Assembly (NCBI RefSeq): GCF_010731535.1
Contig: NZ_AP022581.1
Location: 1,931,952 to 1,995,951 of the forward strand
Source: Mycobacterium lacus
Lineage (GTDB): Bacteria; Actinomycetota; Actinomycetes; Mycobacteriales; Mycobacteriaceae
DNA length: 64,000 nucleotides
Reading direction: 5' to 3'
Program-made: the position numbers and the translations under genes
Shown: positions 46,998-57,451 of the stretch, one piece after another
Layout of the letters: each line of letters begins with the position of its first letter
How positions within the stretch are numbered: position 1 is the first letter of the stretch
Notes under the pieces: generated by a model
What the model saw: the letters and a program-made list of their open reading frames with translations, nothing else
Database searches by the model: none
Told to the model about the DNA's origin: nothing

Positions 46998-48024
46998 ATG
47001 CGCGCGGTAGTCATCGACGGGCCCGGCAATATTCGGGTCGACATCCGCCCCGATCCGGCGCTTCCCGGTCCCGACGCAGTGGTCGTCGCCGTAACCGCCG
47101 CCGGCATCTGCGGGATCCGACCTGCAGTTCTACGAGGGCGAATACCCGCTGGCCGAGCCGGTGGCCCTGGGCCACGAGGCGGTCGGCACCGTCGTCGAGG
47201 CCGGGCCCCAGGCGCGCACCGTCAAGGTTGGCGACGTCGTCATGGTGTCTTCGGTGGCCGGCTGCGGCGCCTGCCCGGGGTGCGCCACCCGTGACCCGGT
47301 CATGTGCTTCTCCGGCCTGCGGATCTTCGGCGCCGGCGCGCTCGGTGGCGCGCAGGCCGATCTGCTCGCCGTGCCCGCCGCCGACTTCCAGGTGCTTAAC
47401 ATCCCCGACGGGATCACCACCGAGCAGGCGCTGCTCCTCACGGACAACCTCGCCACCGGCTGGGCGGCGGCCCAACGGGCCGACGTCTCGCCCGGCGACA
47501 GGGTAGCGGTGATCGGCCTGGGAGCCGTCGGCCTGTGCGCGCTGCGCAGCGCGGTTATACAAGGTGCTGCAACGGTTTTCGCCGTCGACCGCGTGGCCGG
47601 CCGCTTGGACCGTGCCGCCAACTGGGGTGCCACGCCGGTCACGTCGCCGGCGGCCGAGGCCATACTCGCCGCGACGGGCGGGCGCGGCGCCGACTCGGTG
47701 ATCGACGCCGTCGGCACCGACGCGTCGATGGCCGACGCGCTCAGTGCGGTGCGACCCGGCGGAACCGTCTCGGTTGTCGGTGTGCACGATCTGCAACCGT
47801 TTCCGCTTCCCGCGCTGAGCTGTCTGATGCGCAGCATCACGCTGCGCATGACCACGGCACCGGTGCAGCGCACGTGGCCGGAATTGATCCCGCTGCTCGC
47901 ATCCGGCCGCCTCGACGTCGACGGAATCTTCACGACGACACTGCCGTTGGACGACGCCCCCAAGGGTTATGCGATCGCGGGGTCACGGTCGGGCGAGGAC
48001 GTCAAGATTTTGCTCACGCCGTAA
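46998..48024 (+). pseudogene. Zinc-type alcohol dehydrogenase (Rv1895-like), frameshifted
   Basis: MRAVVIDGPGNIRVDIRPDP is a normal MDR start, and AAGICG the approach to the catalytic Zn Cys. One extra G in GGG at 47112-47114 throws the frame. The correct reading resumes as SDLQFYEGEYPLAEPVALGH. All later motifs are present in that second frame: GHEAVG, the four structural-zinc Cys (CGACPGCATRDPVMC), and the NAD fold VIGLGAVG. Deleting one base would give an intact ~341-residue enzyme. Either a recent inactivation or a homopolymer sequence error. Confidence 0.87.
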
Positions 48025-48036
48025 TGGCGCTGGCGC

Positions 48037-48092
48037 CGACTGTGAATCTGGCGACGCGACGCCGGCGCGTCGCGTCGCCAGATCCACAGTCG
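48037..48092. repeat. Palindrome, 24-bp arms and 8-nt loop (copy 2 of dispersed element)
   Basis: Arms 48037-48060 and 48069-48092 pair with one mismatch around loop GCCGGCGC. The arms are almost the same as in the element at 2925-2980 (core TGAATCTGGCGACGCGAC). It begins 12 bp after the ADH stop and lies between convergent genes. The mismatch is in one arm only, as expected for a mutating copy. Confidence 0.9.
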
Positions 48093-48105
48093 CCGATTCA
48101 CGGAT

Positions 48106-49017
48106 TCACACCTTCGTCGCCGTGATGTACTGCGAGCGCATGAAACTGTCGATCTTCACGTCCACGTCCGGCGGGGTCATTCCGTAACCCGCCTGCAATT
48201 CAAGCGTGCTGCGAATGGGTTGGACAGCCCATCCATGCACCGCCAGCCATCCCGCGGGATCGGTCGTGTCGTTGTAGGTGAGAGCCGAGAAGTCCACGTG
48301 ACCGGACATGTTGACTCCGGGATGGGTCGATTCTAGAGCGGCGAGTTGCTCGTGATCCAAACACGTCCCCAAGGCGCCCACGGCGATTTGGCTGCCTGAC
48401 GCACACAGCTCGCCGATCCGGGCGAACAGGAGGTTTTGCGTGTCGCCGGTCAGGTAGGGCAGCAGTCCCTCCAGCGACCAGGCGCTGGGTTGTCGCGGAT
48501 CGAACCCGGCCGCTTTCAACGGGACGGGCCAATCGGTGCGCAGGTCGGCGGCCACCTCAGCCCTGCGGGCCTTGGGTTTCGCGCCCCGCTCGCCCAATAC
48601 CCGAGCCTTGAATTGCAGGACCTTCGGCAGGTCGATTTCGAAAACTGTTGTGCCGAAGGGCCATTCGAGGCGATAGGCGCGCGAGTCCAAGCCTGCGGCG
48701 ACAATCACCGCCTGCCGGATGCCTGCATCGCCGGCGAACCGGAAGAAGTCGTCGAAGAAGCGCGTTTGCACGCCATACAGGCGGGGAAAGGCGGTCTCGT
48801 CGTCCGAGGTTCCCGGGTGGGCGAGCAGCCCGGTTAGGTACGGGTCGCGTGAAGCGGTGATGAAATGCTTGGCGAATTCGTCTCGAACCAGCGGCCGCGG
48901 GCCCACGGCGTGCAGTGCGCGCCATCCCGCCACCAGCAGGGCCGTGTAGCCGACCCCGCTGACGATGTCCCACTGGTCATCGTCGGAACGCAGCGATCCA
49001 AATTCAGGCATCGTCAT
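48106..49017 (-). CDS. Putative SAM-dependent methyltransferase (Rv1896c-like, leucine carboxyl methyltransferase type)
   Basis: A 303-residue member of the mycobacterial methyltransferase group. [35 protein letters not shown] is the SAM-binding motif I and following acidic strand. [23 protein letters not shown] is the family-specific motif in the second half. Many paralogues exist in mycobacteria and their substrates are unknown. It lies 19 bp from dtd, upstream on the same strand, so may be co-transcribed. Confidence 0.87.
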   Translation of the reverse strand: MTMPEFGSLRSDDDQWDIVSGVGYTALLVAGWRALHAVGPRPLVRDEFAKHFITASRDPYLTGLLAHPGTSDDETAFPRLYGVQTRFFDDFFRFAGDAGIRQAVIVAAGLDSRAYRLEWPFGTTVFEIDLPKVLQFKARVLGERGAKPKARRAEVAADLRTDWPVPLKAAGFDPRQPSAWSLEGLLPYLTGDTQNLLFARIGELCASGSQIAVGALGTCLDHEQLAALESTHPGVNMSGHVDFSALTYNDTTDPAGWLAVHGWAVQPIRSTLELQAGYGMTPPDVDVKIDSFMRSQYITATKV

Positions 49018-49036
49018 CGGGCCAACGTACCCGGTC

Positions 49037-49468
49037 TCACAGTTCCAGCATCACCGTCACCGGGCCATCGTTGACCAGTTCGACCTGCATGTGGGCGCCG
49101 AATACGCCGGTTTCCACGTGCGCGCCCAGCTCTCGCAGCGCCTCCGCGAACGCCGCGACCAGCGGCTCGGCGACCGCACCGGGCGCGGCGGCGTTCCATG
49201 ACGGCCGCCGGCCCTTCGCCGTGTCGGCATACAGGGTGAATTGGCTGATCACCAAGATCGGCGCGTTGACATCGGAAGCCGACTTCTCGTCGGCGAGAAT
49301 ACGTAACCCCCACAACTTTTCCGCGAGCCACCGCACCTTGTCGGTGTCGTCGCTGTGGGTGGCACCGACGAATGCGAGCAGGCCCTGCCGCTCCGGCCGG
49401 ATGGCGCCGACCACCTCACCGTTCACCGACACCGCTGCTGATGAGACCCGTTGCACCAGAACCCGCAT
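49037..49468 (-). CDS. dtd: D-aminoacyl-tRNA deacylase
   Basis: A 143-residue DTD. It starts [15 protein letters not shown], and the two cross-subunit active-site motifs are present: [18 protein letters not shown] and [11 protein letters not shown]. The homodimer removes D-amino acids, and glycine from mischarged tRNAs. It is divergent from the MTH1187-like gene by 62 bp. Confidence 0.95.
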   Translation of the reverse strand: MRVLVQRVSSAAVSVNGEVVGAIRPERQGLLAFVGATHSDDTDKVRWLAEKLWGLRILADEKSASDVNAPILVISQFTLYADTAKGRRPSWNAAAPGAVAEPLVAAFAEALRELGAHVETGVFGAHMQVELVNDGPVTVMLEL

Positions 49469-49530
49469 GGGGTTCGATGCTGCCAGGCCGACTCTGAGTG
49501 TGAACCTGCCGGCCTGGGTACGCTCGTCGT

Positions 49531-49848
49531 ATGTCTGTGCTGGTCGCCTTTTCGGTAACCCCGCTGGGCGTGGGGGAGGGCGTCGGCGAGATCGTGGCCG
49601 AAGCGGTTCGGGTGGTTCGGGATTCCGGGTTGCCCAACGAGACGAATTCGATGTTCACCGTCATCGAAGGCGATACCTGGGAAGAGGTGATGGCGGTGGT
49701 GCAGCGCGCGGTAGAAGCCGTCGCCGCTCGGGCACCGCGGGTCAGCACGATGATCAAGGTCGACTGGCGAGCGGGCGCCTCCGACACCATGACGCAGAAG
49801 GTCGAATCCGTCGAACGCTATCTATCCAGGCAGGCAGGCGATGCCTAG
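49531..49848 (+). CDS. MTH1187/YkoF-type thiamine-binding domain protein (Rv1898-like)
   Basis: A 105-residue single-domain protein with the family pattern [27 protein letters not shown], followed by [26 protein letters not shown] and [15 protein letters not shown]. The ferredoxin-like fold tetramerises and binds thiamine-like ligands in homologues. The stop lies 1 bp from that of the convergent macro-domain gene. Confidence 0.85.
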   Translation: MSVLVAFSVTPLGVGEGVGEIVAEAVRVVRDSGLPNETNSMFTVIEGDTWEEVMAVVQRAVEAVAARAPRVSTMIKVDWRAGASDTMTQKVESVERYLSRQAGDA

Positions 49849-49849
49849 C

Positions 49850-50350
49850 TCACGCCCGCGCCGCGGCCTGGAACGCTCGCTCGGCCGCGTCGCCATGGAC
49901 CGCGAACACGACCCGCTGAAGCGAGGTCGCTTGGTGCTGCCGAACGGCATCGACCATCAGGCGCGCCGCATCCTCGAGCGGGAAGCCGCCGACCCCGGTG
50001 CCGAACGCCACCAGCGCCAGCGAGCGGCAACCGAGTTCGTCGGCCTTCCGCAAGGTAGAAGCGGTGGCCCGGCTGATGATCTCGGGCGACGTCGGGCCGC
50101 CGAGTTCCATCGTGGCCGCGTGGATGACATAGCGCGCCGGCATCTCGCCCGCGGTGGTCTCGACCGCCTCCCCAAGGCCGATCGGCGCCTTCTGGTTCGA
50201 TTCGCGTTGCACCGCGGGCCCGCCGGCGCGTGCGATCGCGGCAGCGACGCCGCCGGCGTGGCGGAGTTGGGTATTGGCCGCGTTGGCAATCGCATCGAGT
50301 TCGAGCTTGGTCACGTCAGCCTGAAGCACGTCTAACTCGATCATCGACAC
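49850..50350 (-). CDS. Macro-domain (ADP-ribose-binding) protein (Rv1899c/LppD-like)
   Basis: A 166-residue protein that is a single macro domain. IELDVLQADVTKLELDAIANAANTQLRHAGGVAAAI has the A-N-A-A-N and G-G-V motif for ADP-ribose, and LALVAFGTGVGGFPLEDAARLM has the distal loop. The M. tuberculosis relative is annotated as lipoprotein LppD, but no signal or lipobox is visible here, so this copy is predicted cytoplasmic and could remove or read ADP-ribose. Confidence 0.88.
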   Translation of the reverse strand: MSMIELDVLQADVTKLELDAIANAANTQLRHAGGVAAAIARAGGPAVQRESNQKAPIGLGEAVETTAGEMPARYVIHAATMELGGPTSPEIISRATASTLRKADELGCRSLALVAFGTGVGGFPLEDAARLMVDAVRQHQATSLQRVVFAVHGDAAERAFQAAARA

Positions 50351-50443
50351 ATTCTCCCGCAGACGGGCGCTTCGGACGATAGCTGGCGGTCAGGTAGCGT
50401 GGCGCGAGCTCACAAATCACGGGGCCGGCAGAGAGGCACACCG

Positions 50444-50485
50444 ATGACTCATCACCTCGCTTCAGCGCGAGCGAGAACCGCATGA
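50444..50485 (+). CDS. Possible 13-residue leader peptide coupled to the Gly-rich gene
   Basis: ATG at 50444 has GAGAGG seven bases upstream and opens a frame reading MTHHLASARARTA. Its TGA overlaps the ATG of the next gene (ATGA at 50482-50485). The layout is that of translational coupling. No homology is known, and chance cannot be excluded. Confidence 0.4.
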   Translation: MTHHLASARARTA

Positions 50486-50793
50486 CGGGCGACAGCGGTG
50501 AGACCGGCGGCGTCGGTGGACCCGGCGGAGCCGGAGGCAGAGGCGGAGCCGGGGGCAGAGGCGGAGTTGCAGGCAGGGGCGGAGCCGGCGGTAGGGGCGG
50601 TGCCGGGGGCAGAGGCGGAGTTGGAGGCAGGGGCGGCGACGGAGGTCGAGGCGGCGACGGCGGCGCGGGCGGAGCACCCGGCCCCGGCGGTCAGCCCGGC
50701 GAGGGTGGCGAGGGTGGCCCTGGCGGCGCACCCGGTCCCGGTGGTGAGCCAGGACAGCCCGGCCAACCCGGCCAACCCGGCACGCCCGGTTGA
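50482..50793 (+). CDS. Small glycine-rich collagen-like protein without PE domain
   Basis: A 103-residue protein of which about half is Gly. Residues 10-63 are GGx triplets with regularly spaced Arg (GGRGGAGGRGGVGGRGG), residues 64-103 are GxP collagen-like (GAPGPGGQPGEGGEGG). No PE domain, signal or membrane helix. The 5' neighbour is a short coupled frame. It lies 290 bp upstream of a PE_PGRS gene, so it could be a detached PGRS piece, but Arg and Pro content differ from that gene's Asn/Ala-rich repeats. Confidence 0.6.
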   Translation: MTGDSGETGGVGGPGGAGGRGGAGGRGGVAGRGGAGGRGGAGGRGGVGGRGGDGGRGGDGGAGGAPGPGGQPGEGGEGGPGGAPGPGGEPGQPGQPGQPGTPG

Positions 50794-51082
50794 GACGGCG
50801 CAACCGCCGCGTCATCTCCGCTGCGGCCTGCTGTGGTTCTCGCCGATCGGATCGACCAAATGCCAAGCTGCACAGTCAATTACGCGCCGATAACGTCGGC
50901 TTACCGATCTACCCGACGATTCCGGCTCGACCTTCGCCGGCCGGGCGCTCTCGATGGCGAGTTTGCGCACGCCATGAGGCATAACCGCGGGCGTAAGTAT
51001 TTACGGAAACGCGGATTTCTGACAGCGAAATGTGCGTACGCTGTGTACCTCACCGACACGCGATTCGGGTTGGGAGGCAGCG

Positions 51083-54000
51083 ATGTCCTTTGTCCTCACG
51101 ACACCGGAGATGCTTTCGGCGGCGGCAGCGGATGTGGCATCGGCTCGTCGCTCAGCGCGGCCAACACGGCGGCCGCGGCCCGAACCACCGCGGTGCTGGC
51201 CGCCGCCGCCGATGAGGTGTCGGCGGCCATCGCGACGGTGTTTTCCGGCCACGCCCAGGCCTACCAGGCGCTGAGTGCGCAGACGGCGGCGTTTCATGCT
51301 CAATTCGTGCAGGCGTTGAGCACAGCGGGCGGCGCGTATGCGGCCGCGGAGGCCGCCAATGCCTCGCCGCTGCAAACCCTTGTGGACGACGCGTTGGCAG
51401 TGATCAATGCCCCCACCAACGCGCTGTTGGGGCGCCCGCTGATCGGTAACGGTACCAATGGGGCGCCGGGGACCGGGGCCAACGGTGGGGCCGGCGGGAT
51501 TTTGTGGGGCAACGGCGGCAACGGGGGCTCGGGCGCGTCGGGCAAGGGCGGCGGGGCCGGTGGTGCGGCCGGGCTGATCGGTAGCGGTGGCGCCGGCGGG
51601 ACCGGCGGGGCCGGCGGCGGGGCCGGTGGGGCGGGCGGCACCGGCGGCTGGCTGTGGGGCAACGGCGGCGCCGGCGGGGCCGGCGGGGTCGGCGGGGCCA
51701 GCGTGAACGGCGGGTCCGGCGGGCTGGGCGGCAGCGCACTGTTGTTCGGCAACGGCGGGCCCGGCGGTGTGGGCGGGGCCGGCGCGGCCGGGATCGCCGG
51801 CAACCCCGGCACCTCGATGACTCCGACCGGCGGCACCGGCACCCAGGGCGGAGCCGGCGGCAACGCTGGTAACGGCGGTACCGGCGGTAACGGCGGGCTG
51901 TTGTTCGGGGCCGGCGGTAACGGCGGCCAGGGCGGCGTCGGCGGGGCCGGTGGCACCGGCGGGGCCGGCGGTAACGGCTGGGACACCACCACACTGGGCG
52001 CGACCGGCGGTAACGGCGGCAACAGCGGCTCCGGCGGCGCCGGCGGCCAGGGCGGTGCGGGCGGTGTAGGCGGGCACGGCTCAGCCTTGTTCGGCACCAC
52101 CGGCGCCAACGGCAACGGCGGGGCTGGCGGCGTCGGCGGTGACCCCGGGGCACCGGGCAACGGCGGCACCGGTGGGGCCGGCCCCGACGCGACCACACCA
52201 GGTGGTACGGGCGGCAACGGCGGTGACCCCGGCGCGCCCGGGGTCGGCGGCGTCGGTGGGTCGGCCGGTGGTCCCGGCGCCGTGGCCGGTGCGACCGGCG
52301 CCACCGGCACCATAGTCCCGGGCAACGGCGGCAATGGCGGAGCCGGTGGTGCCGGTTACATTGAAACCGGCCTCGGTGACGGTGGTAGGGGCGGCGACGG
52401 CGGGGCCGGCGGTGCGTACGGCAGCGGCGGCAACGGCGGCAAGGGCGGCAACGCCACCGTTTCCGGCAGCGGCGGTCGAGGCGGCGACGGCGGAGCCCCG
52501 GGTTCGCTGGCCGGCGGTGGCGGAGACGGCGGTGGCGGCGGCGACGGTGCCGGCAACGGCAACGGCGGCGACGGCGGTGACGGCGGCGACGCGGTTAACG
52601 CGGGAACGGCGAACGCCACCGGCGGCGCCGGCGGCGACGGCGGCAACGGCATAGGCGCCGGTAACGGCGGTAACGGCGGTCGAGGCGGCGACGCGCTTAC
52701 CCTTAACAGCGCCTCCACGGCTACCGCCACCGCCGGCGATGGCGGGGCCGGTGGCCACGGCGCCAGCGGCGGGCGCGGCGGCAACGGTGGTAATGCGTTC
52801 ACCGCCGGAACCGGAAACGTCACGCCCGGCAACGGCGGCAACGGCGGTGCCGGCACTGCCTTCGGCGGCGGGGGTGGCGGCGACGGCGGCAGCGCGGAAA
52901 TTGGCAACAGCACCAATCCGTTTAACGCCATCGGCGGCGCCGGCGGAGCGGGCGGCACAGGCTGGGATAACAGTGGCTTCACCCAACCCGGACACGGTGG
53001 GAGCGGCGGCAACGCGCAAATCGACAGCGGTGCCTCCACGGCTAAGGCGATCGGCGGCACCGGCGGGGTGGGCGGCGCCGCCGTCACCGGCACCGGCGGC
53101 ATCGGCGGGTCCGGTGGTACCGCAACCAACTACGGCAAGGGAGACGCCCTCGGCGGCGTCCCCGGGCTCGGCGGCGCCGGCCCGGCGATCGCCGGGGGCG
53201 GCGGCCAAGGCGGCCATGCGTACGCCTTCGGAACCGGCAACGCCACCGGCGCCGCGGGCGCGAACGGCCTTGATAACGCCACCGGCACGGGTGGGGCCGG
53301 TGGCGGTGGCGGCGACGCGCGCATCTTCAACGCCGCATCTACGGCCAGCGCGACCTCCGGCAACGGCGGGATCGGCGGCAACGGCACCAGCGGCGGGACC
53401 GGCGGCTTCGGCGGCTTTGCGTTCACCCAAGGAACCGGAAGCATCACCCCCGGCACGGGCGGCAACGGCGGCACCGGCAGCACCGGCGGCGGCGGGGGCG
53501 GCGGCCAAGGCGGCGGCGTACAAATCGATAACGCCGCCAATCCGCATGATGCCATCGGCGGCGCGGGCGGAGCGGGCGGCACCGGCCTTGACAACGGCAG
53601 CGCCTTGCAACCCGGGCACGGCGGGGCCGGCGGCGACGCCTACATCAGCGGCAGCGCCTCCACGCACAACGCTATCGGCGGCATCGGTGGCACCGGCGGC
53701 AATGCCACCGGCGCCACCGGCACCGGCGGCATCGGCGGCACCGGCGGTACCGCGACCAACTATGGAGGCGGAGACGCCGTCGGCGGCACCCCCGGGAAAG
53801 GCGGCACCGGCTTCAACGGCGGGGGCGGCGGCCAGGGCGGTTCCGCGTACAGCTTTGGAACCGGAAACGCCGTCGGACACGCCGGGGCGAATGGCCTATC
53901 CGGCGCCGGCGGCGCCGGCGGGTTCGGCGGCGGCGGCGGCGACGCCCGTGTCTTCAACGCCGCATCCACCGCCGGCGCCACCGCCGGCAACGGCGGGGCC

Positions 54001-54690
54001 GGCGGTGACGGTGCCCAGGGCGGCGGGAACGGCGGGTTCGGTGGTTATGCGTACAACGCCGGACTCGGCAGCGCCACCCCCGGCGACGGCGGCAACGGCG
54101 GCAACAGCCCCACCGGCGGGGGCGGCGGTCACGGCGGCGCCGGCGGCGGCGTGGAAATCAACAACGCCCTCAACGCGAATAACATCACCGGCGGCAGGGG
54201 CGGAGATGCCGGCATCGGCTTCAATGACTTCCCCTCTGGCGTTAACGGGGGCAACGGTGGCGGCGGCGGTGGCGCGACCATCTACGCCGGCACGGGTAAC
54301 GCCACCGGCGGCCAAGGTGGTGCTGGCGGTGACGCCGTCATCTTTGCCGGCAGCGGCGGCTCCGGCGGTACTGCGACCAACTACGGGGACGGAGACGCCC
54401 TCGGCGGCGATGCCGGGAACGCCGGCAACGGCGGCACCGGCGGGGGCGGCGGCACCGGCGGTGCTGCGTACGCGTACGGAGCCGGAGTCGCCACCGGCGG
54501 CGACGGCGGCAAGGGCGGCAACAGCTCGGACCTGTCCGCCAACGGCGGCAACGGCGGCGACGGCGGTGGCGCCTTCGCGCATGTCTTCCCGACGAATGCC
54601 CAGCCCGGGAACGGCGGGAGCGGTGGAACCGCCGGTGCCGGCGGTCTCCCCGGCGCCAACGGCGCAACCGGCGCCACCGGGTCGCTATAA
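51083..54690 (+). pseudogene. Large PE_PGRS gene with a frameshift in the PE domain
   Basis: TTGGGAGG precedes ATG 51083, and the first 20 codons read [19 protein letters not shown], a normal PE start. Next, GTGGCATCGGC stands where GTGGCCGGCATCGGC is expected, which looks like a 4-base loss. The rest of the PE domain ([20 protein letters not shown], then FHAQFVQAL) and ~1090 residues of PGRS are in the shifted frame, which stays open to TAA at 54690. An intact version would have about 1200 residues and be exported by ESX-5. The long PGRS frame is otherwise undamaged, unusual if the gene had been dead for long. Confidence 0.85.
53113..54400 (+). repeat. Higher-order repeat of about 625 bp in PGRS region
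   Basis: The module marked by [15 protein letters not shown] occurs at about 53131, 53761 and 54382, with spacings of 630 and 621 bp. Each unit also contains a serine/threonine patch of the type FNAASTA and a GTGNAxG block, alternating with plain GGX repeats. Non-Gly islands at constant phase suggest repeated structural domains and not simple-sequence slippage. Confidence 0.72.
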
Positions 54691-54735
54691 CGGGTCGCCC
54701 GGCACGCACCCGCGGCCATCGACGCGCCCTGGCCG

Positions 54736-56121
54736 CTAGGACCCGACCGCCGCGCGCTCCCGTACCAGTGCGTACAGCCGCCAACTGCCCGGCACCCCTT
54801 TGAGTTGGCGTTCACCGCGCTCGGCGAACCGGCGCCGCGAACCGGCGACAATGTCGCGCACCGTCGAAGACACCAGCACCTCGCCGGGCCCGGCCAGCGC
54901 CGCGACCCGCGCACCGATATGCACGGCCAAACCGGCGACGTCACGTCCCAAGACGCCCCGCACCTCGATCTCACCCGCGTGAATGCCGACCCGCACCTCG
55001 ATGCCGAGCACACGGACCGCATCGATGATGTCGTCGGCGCACGCGATCGCGGCACTCGGGCTGGTGAACGTCGCGACGAAACCGTCTCCGGCCGTATTCA
55101 CTTCGCGCCCGCCGAATCGACCGAGCTCGTGGCGGATGATGGTGTCGTGACGGTCGAGCAGGTCGCGCCACCGGCCGTCACCAAGCAAAGAGGCGCGCTC
55201 GGTCGAGCCGACGATGTCGGTAAACACGATCGTGGTGAGCACTCGCTCGGCATAGCCGCCGCCGCGGACGCCGGTGATGAACCCCTCGATCTCGTCGAGC
55301 ATCGGCCCGGTGTCGCCGACCCAGTACAGGACGTCTGCGCCCGGTAGTTCGACCAACCGTGATCCGGCGATGTGCTCGGCCAGGTAGCGACCGTGCCCAA
55401 TGGGGATAAAGGTCGACCCGACGCGGTGCAGTATCAGCGTCGGTGCCCCGATGCGCGCCAGGGCATCTCGTACGTCGGCCTCGGTCACCACCTTGGACAC
55501 GGCGCGCGCCATACTTGGCGGCCCCGCACGGTTGCCGGCGAGATCCCACCACGCGCGAAACACATCATCGTCGGCGACGGTGGGAGCGACGATGCGGAGC
55601 ACATCGAAACCCCGTTCGACGGCGTCGGGCTCCAGCGCGACCGTCATGAACGGATCAGCTTGACGCGCCTGGACACCGACCGGGTAGTCGGGCGCCCACA
55701 GCACGCGCGCCGATCCATTGACGACGATCAGCCCGCGCACGCGCTCGGGGTAATCGGCGGCAAGAACCAATCCGTTCATCGCGTGAAAGCTTGGCGCGAA
55801 GATCGTCGCCTGCTCGCTTCCGACCGCGTCGAGCACCGCGATCGCGTCCTCGGCCCAGAACTTAGGCCCCAGCAGCTTCATCGACGGCATCCGCGACGAA
55901 AGTCCTACGCCGCGATGGTCGAACCGAATCACCCGGGCGAACGACGCAAGGCGCCGGTGGAAGCGGTGCAGGGACGGCTCGTCGTCGATCGAGTCGATGG
56001 GGACGAACGGCCCGGGCAACACCAGCAGATCCGTCGGACCATCACCGAGCACCTGGTAGGCGATGTCCATCTCGCCGCACTTGGCGTAACGAGTCCTGTG
56101 AGTCCGGGGCGCCTGCGCCAC
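54736..56121 (-). CDS. lipJ: Adenylate/guanylate cyclase with N-terminal alpha/beta-hydrolase domain, LipJ
   Basis: A 461-residue fusion. The first ~270 residues form an alpha/beta hydrolase: [29 protein letters not shown], and the elbow APSFHAMNG with Ser in place of the standard G-x-S-x-G context. The last ~180 form a class III cyclase domain: [13 protein letters not shown] and [11 protein letters not shown] supply the two metal Asp, then [11 protein letters not shown] and [15 protein letters not shown]. tuberculosis Rv1900c is known to make cAMP as a dimer with an asymmetric site. It is divergent from cinA by a short gap. Confidence 0.93.
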   Translation of the reverse strand: MAQAPRTHRTRYAKCGEMDIAYQVLGDGPTDLLVLPGPFVPIDSIDDEPSLHRFHRRLASFARVIRFDHRGVGLSSRMPSMKLLGPKFWAEDAIAVLDAVGSEQATIFAPSFHAMNGLVLAADYPERVRGLIVVNGSARVLWAPDYPVGVQARQADPFMTVALEPDAVERGFDVLRIVAPTVADDDVFRAWWDLAGNRAGPPSMARAVSKVVTEADVRDALARIGAPTLILHRVGSTFIPIGHGRYLAEHIAGSRLVELPGADVLYWVGDTGPMLDEIEGFITGVRGGGYAERVLTTIVFTDIVGSTERASLLGDGRWRDLLDRHDTIIRHELGRFGGREVNTAGDGFVATFTSPSAAIACADDIIDAVRVLGIEVRVGIHAGEIEVRGVLGRDVAGLAVHIGARVAALAGPGEVLVSSTVRDIVAGSRRRFAERGERQLKGVPGSWRLYALVRERAAVGS

Positions 56122-56155
56122 GGCCTCAGGTTAGTTCATGCGTAGGCTCATCGCG

Positions 56156-57418
56156 GTGAGCGCACGTGCGGGCATCGTTGTCACCGGAACCGAAGTCCTG
56201 ACCGGTCGGGTCCAAGACCGCAACGGCCCATGGATCGCCGATCGGCTCCTTGAGCTGGGGGTCGAGCTGGCGCACATCACGATCTGCGGCGACCGCCCCG
56301 CCGACATCGACGCGCAGCTGCGATTCATGGCGGACCAAGGCGTGGACCTGATCGTCACCAGCGGCGGCCTGGGGCCGACGGCCGACGACGTGACCGTCGA
56401 GGTGGTAGCCCGCTTCTGCGGGCGCGACCTGGTGTTCGACGACGGGCTTGAGAACAAGATCGCCAACATCCTGAAATCCCTTATGGTGCACGTCGATCCG
56501 GGAAGTTTCGCGTCGGTGCGCGCCGCAAACCGCAAGCAGGCCCTGATCCCGGCCGGGTCGCACGTGCTCGATCCGGTGGGCACCGCGCCGGGTCTCGTCG
56601 TGCCCGGAAAACCGCCGGTAATGGTTCTTCCCGGACCCCCGCGCGAGCTACAGCCGATGTGGCGCAGGGCCATTCAGACGTCCGCGGCGCAGGCGGCCAT
56701 CGCCGGCCGGACGGCCTATCGGCAGGGGACCCTTCGCATGTTTGGGCTGCCCGAGTCGGCCTTGGCCGAAACGCTTCGTGGCGCCGAAGCATCCATTCCC
56801 GGCTTTGGCTCACTCGAGATCACCACATGCTTGCGGCGCGGGGAGATTGAGATGGTCACCCGTTACGAGCCGGAGGCCGCCGACGTGTACGCGCGGCTCA
56901 TCGGGCTGCTCCGCGACCGCCACGGGCGCCACGTCTACTCCGAAGACGGTTCGCACGTAGACGATCTGGTCGCACGATTGCTGGCCGGCCGTCGGGTAGC
57001 GACCGCCGAATCCTGCACCGCCGGGCTACTGGCGGCTCGGCTGACCGATCGCCCCGGTTCGTCCGACTACGTCATGGGCGGTGTGGTCAGCTACTCCAAC
57101 GAGGCGAAGGTCCAGCTGCTCGGCGTCGACCCGGCACTGATCGAGGCGCACGGGGCGGTGTCTGAGCCCGTCGCGCAGGCCATGGCGGCGGGCGCACTGC
57201 AGCGCTTCGGTGCCGACACCGCCGTCGCGATCACCGGAATCGCCGGGCCGGGCGGGGGTACGCCGGAAAAGCCGGTGGGGACGGTCTGTTTCACGGTCAT
57301 GCTCGCCGATGGGCGGGGCGAAACCCGCACGGTGCGGCTTCCCGGCAACCGGTCGGACATTCGCGAGCGCTCGACGACGGTGGCCATGCACCTGCTGCTG
57401 CGCGCGCTGACCCAGTAG
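56156..57418 (+). CDS. cinA: CinA-like protein (MoaB-like domain plus nicotinamide-nucleotide amidase domain)
   Basis: About 420 residues. The N-terminal half is the MoCF_biosynth fold: [21 protein letters not shown] and [19 protein letters not shown]. The C-terminal half is the NMN deamidase: [41 protein letters not shown] and [22 protein letters not shown]. In mycobacteria CinA cleaves NAD adducts of isoniazid-type drugs. GTG 56156 gives the recalled VSARAGIV start; an ATG six codons earlier is also in frame. It is divergent from lipJ. Confidence 0.92.
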   Translation: MSARAGIVVTGTEVLTGRVQDRNGPWIADRLLELGVELAHITICGDRPADIDAQLRFMADQGVDLIVTSGGLGPTADDVTVEVVARFCGRDLVFDDGLENKIANILKSLMVHVDPGSFASVRAANRKQALIPAGSHVLDPVGTAPGLVVPGKPPVMVLPGPPRELQPMWRRAIQTSAAQAAIAGRTAYRQGTLRMFGLPESALAETLRGAEASIPGFGSLEITTCLRRGEIEMVTRYEPEAADVYARLIGLLRDRHGRHVYSEDGSHVDDLVARLLAGRRVATAESCTAGLLAARLTDRPGSSDYVMGGVVSYSNEAKVQLLGVDPALIEAHGAVSEPVAQAMAAGALQRFGADTAVAITGIAGPGGGTPEKPVGTVCFTVMLADGRGETRTVRLPGNRSDIRERSTTVAMHLLLRALTQ

Positions 57419-57451
57419 CCAGGGAGTCATCCGCTGGATCTCGAGATCTGA

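Noticed and set aside
52081..53880. Long minus-strand and plus-strand alternative frames in the second PE_PGRS
   Set aside because: Mirror frames of the Gly-Gly-x repeats with Ala/Pro/Thr-only composition and no start signals.
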